Positions 60,640 through 64,000 of a stretch of DNA of 64,000 bases are shown piece by piece. How positions within the stretch are numbered: position 1 is the stretch's first letter; each line of letters begins with the position of its first letter. Below the pieces are notes generated by a model, which was not told the origin of the DNA, did no database searches, and was given only the letters and a program-made list of their open reading frames with translations. A program made the position numbers and the translations under genes. The stretch is from Ptychodera flava (taxonomy: Eukaryota; Hemichordata; Enteropneusta; Ptychoderidae): assembly GCF_041260155.1 (NCBI RefSeq), contig NC_091942.1:4144501-4208500 (forward strand), written 5' to 3'.

Positions 60640-60830
60640 CGAGCAAGCAAGTAGTCAACAAGATTACATATTTCGGCCAGATAATTTCCTGCGGCGAAGT
60701 GAATGATGTCATCGAGACATCAAATTTGAAGAGGAAATCCGCACTTTCTTCCATGGGCACGCTGTTAGTTAAGTGTAACCGAAATTTGGATGCAAAACGA
60801 AAGAACTTTCCGAAGTATTTCAGAAATTCA
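60640..60830 (+). pseudogene. LINE reverse-transcriptase C-terminal remnant
   Basis: Inside an open frame, the stretch KITYFGQIISCGEVNDVI, then LKRKSALSSMGTLLVKC, resembles the 'YLG..I..DG....EI..RI..AK.AF..M..LL' region that follows the palm of many non-LTR reverse transcriptases. No other domain remains. It is short and degraded, so the call is tentative. Confidence 0.4.
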
Positions 60831-61237
60831 ACATCTTTTCTAATGATACAGAAGAAAACTTTTCTGACTTGGCGTAGCAGCTATATTTGCGTAAGCTTGA
60901 AAATATATCTTGAGAAAGTGTTCCTACAATATCCTTTTGGCACATAAAGTATGCTTTCTTGTCGCGGACAGCGGACAATGAACTGCAAATTTCAGTGTAA
61001 TGGGTGTCAGTAGGTTTTATACTGGTACCTTTCGTATCGAGTTTTAAATCTTCAAAACATATACATACCCGATTAATTTCAAGTTCACAACACGATGTTC
61101 CGTAGGTTACCCATTAAACGTCAAAATCGCGCCCATCTAAACATTGTATACATCCCGATTCCTGTCGCCCTGGGATTTAAATGTGCATCCAATCAGTGAA
61201 CACTAGAGAGTACTCCTGGCTGCCTGGTGCATTTGGG

Positions 61238-61328
61238 ATTGGGGATTTAGCCGAGCGGTTTTGTCTGTGGCTTTCTCCGCTAGGTGATTGGGTACCATAA
61301 GTTGTGAGTTCGAACCCGATTGAAACCA
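61238..61328 (+). repeat. tRNA-derived SINE, copy 2
   Basis: A-box 'tagccgagcggtt' and B-box 'gagttcgaaccc' lie about 60 bases apart, as in a leucine-type tRNA with a long variable arm. It shares its middle with the copy at 58738. The cloverleaf stems do not close, so it is a retroposon head rather than a tRNA gene. Confidence 0.65.
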
Positions 61329-63505
61329 TCGTATTAACTGCTCTCCACGCTGCTCTTTATAAGGAATTCTTGCCAGCTTCTACACATCGCTATGTAATCG
61401 CCCTACGACCATTCACCACACTTCAGTGTCCTAGAACAGAAAACGTGAGTGACAGCGGGTGGGCTGCACATGAAGTTTCGTTCAAAGATTTTTTTCAGAA
61501 TGAAATCAATGTAAAGCAACTGTGCGAAATGCAAATATTACTACTATGCAAATATCAATCCTATAGCTAGTATGGCTTCCTGTTTGCCCGCTGTCCACTG
61601 GCTTCAGGGTAAACTGGCTTCTTGTTATTCCCTTCCTTAATTTAAATGTACAATTTAATCATTTCGTTTGTCAGACTGAATCATCATTTTACAAATATAC
61701 TTAATTTGAACTCAAATGAGTCGCCTGAGATGCGAAAGACAGTTTCAAACATGTAAAACTCGATACTTGCACTGTATGATTTGATATAATGTTATTAAAA
61801 GTTCTTCTCGGTTTACATAGCCCTGGTGCATTTTGATTTTACAATAAACTTGCATGAGTTTTAAAAGGTCTTTGACCGAGTCTTTGTCGCACTGCATCAT
61901 GGTCACTGTGCAGCCTGGGGGTGGTTAAATATTTGTGCTCATAAACGGTATGTAAGGTCAGACAGGTCAAGGGATTCTTACAGTATATGGTAACGTTGCT
62001 TGGGTCAGTATATCGGTTGTGTCTTCCTGCTTCAGGATATTTCATTTAGTTTGTATATGCATGTCCGAAGCGTTCCTCTGCGATTAATAGGTCATTGGCT
62101 TCCATCATTTGATGATGCGCATTTTAAAGTCAGTAAAAGCCGCCCTTTCAGTCCTCTTCATGCTGTGTCTGCATTGCGATGTGTGGCTGCTCTCAACAGG
62201 TCAAGGGTACCGGTGAACAAAGTTCAGAATGACCTCGCAACGCATATGGAGGTGCAAACAAGCAATACTCAGCCTCTCAAAGAACCAATTCAGGACGAGA
62301 TTTGTTACTCAATTCCGGTGTTGAAAGTATACCTTATTATGTCACACGTTTCTCCGCCATTGTAGGTTCAATAGGGCCACGTCAGTGACACTCAACGATA
62401 CCGCATTTACATCAGCAGCTGGAATTTGACATTTACACGTGTTTCTGCAGGGTGTTTGTTATTTGCATTTTTAATATTTCGATGCGCACGCATCGGTATC
62501 AGAAACTCCGCTGATCTCTCTCCTCAGGGCGCTTTAAATGTCGCCTCATCAGGGAAGTTGCATTATGGGATACATCACTCCAATTCATACTATTGAGCCA
62601 CTCTTTATTTTTTTTCACTTGAACAGGAGACGAACAAAAGACCGATTGACAAGGTCGCTGCTCGACGCGCACGATTAAAAGCAACACAGCGCATAAATTG
62701 ACTGTCGCTGGTACCAGCCTACCTTTTTTGTTGCCCATGTATGGTATTGAATGAACGAGACTGAAGGTAGAGCCTTCGTATCAATCGAGTTACTGTTACT
62801 GACATGTCGTGAGGCGACAAAATATTGCACTTGGAAAGCAGAAACGCATTGCATCAAACCGGGATAAATACTGAGAATTACCCCCCCCCCCCCCCGCAGA
62901 CTCTTAAGGAAATTGAACATAAAATTAATCACTCTAAAGTTTCATTTGTTCGCTTGTAGTTAACAGCAATCTCCATTTTATATCGGTCTTTATGAGCACA
63001 ATCATCAGTTAAAAATTTCATTGTACTCTTCTGATAAGTCCTGTTATAAAAGTAGTCTTTTAAGGGGAGTTCATAATTGTTACACGCGGTAAATTCCGTT
63101 TATTGCATTTATCAAATAGAAGAGACTCGACTTCGTCTAGACATGAATCCTGGTTATGTCATGAAACTAGGTCGATCGCCGTACAGTGCGGTTTTCAGTG
63201 TTCTTTTCGCTTGGGCGTTATCGCTGGCCTCTCAGTTGTTGTAATTGTTTACGATTGAAATGACGTGCCCTGTTGAACTTCCACGGGGATTTAGGCTGGT
63301 CGGCGCGGTTGGTCGCCAAATTGCACTGCCAAAATGGATTTCGAAAGCATCGTCAAGGTGGGTTAACAGGTTGTCGACTGCAGTCTGTGTTCGCAACGTC
63401 CAGTACCGCCTGCTCATACAGAGCGTGATACCCTGGCTGAGCGTTTAGCAGCCTGCTCACCCCTGCTGCAAGAGTGATCATTACCCGGCTAGTATCGTCT
63501 CACGC
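61329..63505. other. Intergenic leading into second actin promoter
   Basis: No exon is supported. A 17-base poly-C tract lies at 62880-62896. The 34-codon frame at 63143-63247 begins with a hydrophobic stretch but has no splice or family support. Confidence 0.45.
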
Positions 63506-63515
63506 CCATATATGG
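63506..63515 (+). promoter_or_regulatory. CArG box of a second actin-type promoter
   Basis: CCATATATGG lies in the same setting as at 49334: followed by 'ggttaaaattttgctttgcaaaggtaataacaggcag', against 'ggtaaaaattttgctttcctcaggtattaatagcaggcag' in the actin gene. The match extends into the first exon. Confidence 0.8.
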
Positions 63516-63565
63516 TTAAAATTTTGCTTTGCAAAGGTAATAACAGGCAGCACAGCCTTGGATGC

Positions 63566-63596
63566 AGCATTTCGCCATCTCTCCTCTTGCGATAAG
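63566..63596 (+). other. Noncoding first exon of a probable second actin gene
   Basis: It is the counterpart of 49395-49427 ('cttggatgcagcat' against 'cctggatgcatcat'), ending in GATAAG before a gtgagt donor at 63597. Its coding exons are expected beyond position 64000. The start is approximate. Confidence 0.6.
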
Positions 63597-64000
63597 GTGA
63601 GTACACTCTTTCAACACATTAATTTGGCGCTTTTGCTGAGCGAAACCCGAACTTTGGTCCTTTGGCAAGCCCTTTTCCCGTTTCCGTCAGGGCTAGGCCG
63701 TGAGTTCCAGACAGACCGTGAAAACCATGCCTATCCGTTGATTCCAAGAGGTGCTGAAGTGACTACGCGGCACCACACCCATCAACGCCTGCAAAAGTAC
63801 AACCGCATCGTGTTTGGTACAGATACCGTCAGCGCTACAGATGCATTCGAATGCATTCTTTTTGCACAATTTTCGTTTTCGTCCAACTTTCCCCCAATTT
63901 TATTGTTGCTGCATTTCAGTTGCTTTTACCGAAGTAAACGAGTAGAAAAAAATATGACATGCCGCTGAAATAAGTCAACTATTAATTAATTTTCATTTCA
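63597..64000 (+). other. First intron of the probable second actin gene (partial)
   Basis: The window ends before any coding exon. The open frame across this stretch (63474-63968) runs from promoter through intron and has no recognised motif. Confidence 0.5.

Noticed and set aside
61238..61328. Functional tRNA gene
   Set aside because: The A and B boxes are present but the acceptor and anticodon stems do not pair; better explained as a SINE head.

Overview
This is a eukaryotic nuclear window: genes are split by GT..AG introns, most of the DNA is AT-rich and noncoding, and mobile and tandem repeats are dense. The genes and repeats suggest a marine invertebrate deuterostome. A hemichordate (acorn worm) is my best guess, with a lancelet or echinoderm possible; this is inference, because no lineage-specific gene is present. 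Almost every long open frame is noise or repeat. The real genes had to be assembled from exons by matching splice sites and reading phase.

Layout. (1) 1-1350 holds the last two coding exons of a tuberin (TSC2) gene on +. Its 3' region carries a degenerate ~145-bp repeat with octamer and CArG motifs. (2) 6.6-6.9 kb holds two phase-matched candidate exons of an unidentified minus-strand gene. The DNA around them (4.9-9.2 kb) is full of dispersed repeats, a 180-bp palindrome, a foldback element and a 520-bp inverted-repeat element. (3) 13670-28773 is a two-exon Gal3ST-type carbohydrate sulfotransferase on +. Its 13.9-kb intron contains a 1.65-kb PIF/Harbinger-like element (14460-16109), two head-to-tail copies of a ~3.8-kb repeat unit (17687-25328) and a decayed antisense CR1/L2-like LINE (25330-27340). 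(4) 34374-42615 is a predicted secreted protein of about 358 residues with a signal peptide, an unrecognised middle region and a C-terminal von Willebrand factor type D domain. Its introns hold short inverted-repeat elements and a ~470-bp CAT/CAC microsatellite. (5) 49.3-54.2 kb is a complete actin gene of 376 codons in five coding exons, with a noncoding first exon and a CArG-box promoter. (6) 54.2-63.5 kb is intergenic repeat-rich DNA: a ~37-bp alternating repeat, two copies of a tRNA-derived SINE, a 31-bp minisatellite and a long ATGT array. (7) 63.5 kb carries a second copy of the actin promoter and first exon, implying a tandem actin paralogue just past the window edge.

The genes are not an operon and show no obvious common pathway: growth signalling (tuberin), Golgi glycan sulfation, a secreted vWFD protein and the cytoskeleton. 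No CRISPR array, rRNA or intact functional tRNA gene was seen. No single new biological system stands out. The items most worth following are the vWFD protein, the duplicated actin promoter, the tandem 3.8-kb unit and several apparently uncatalogued inverted-repeat element families.
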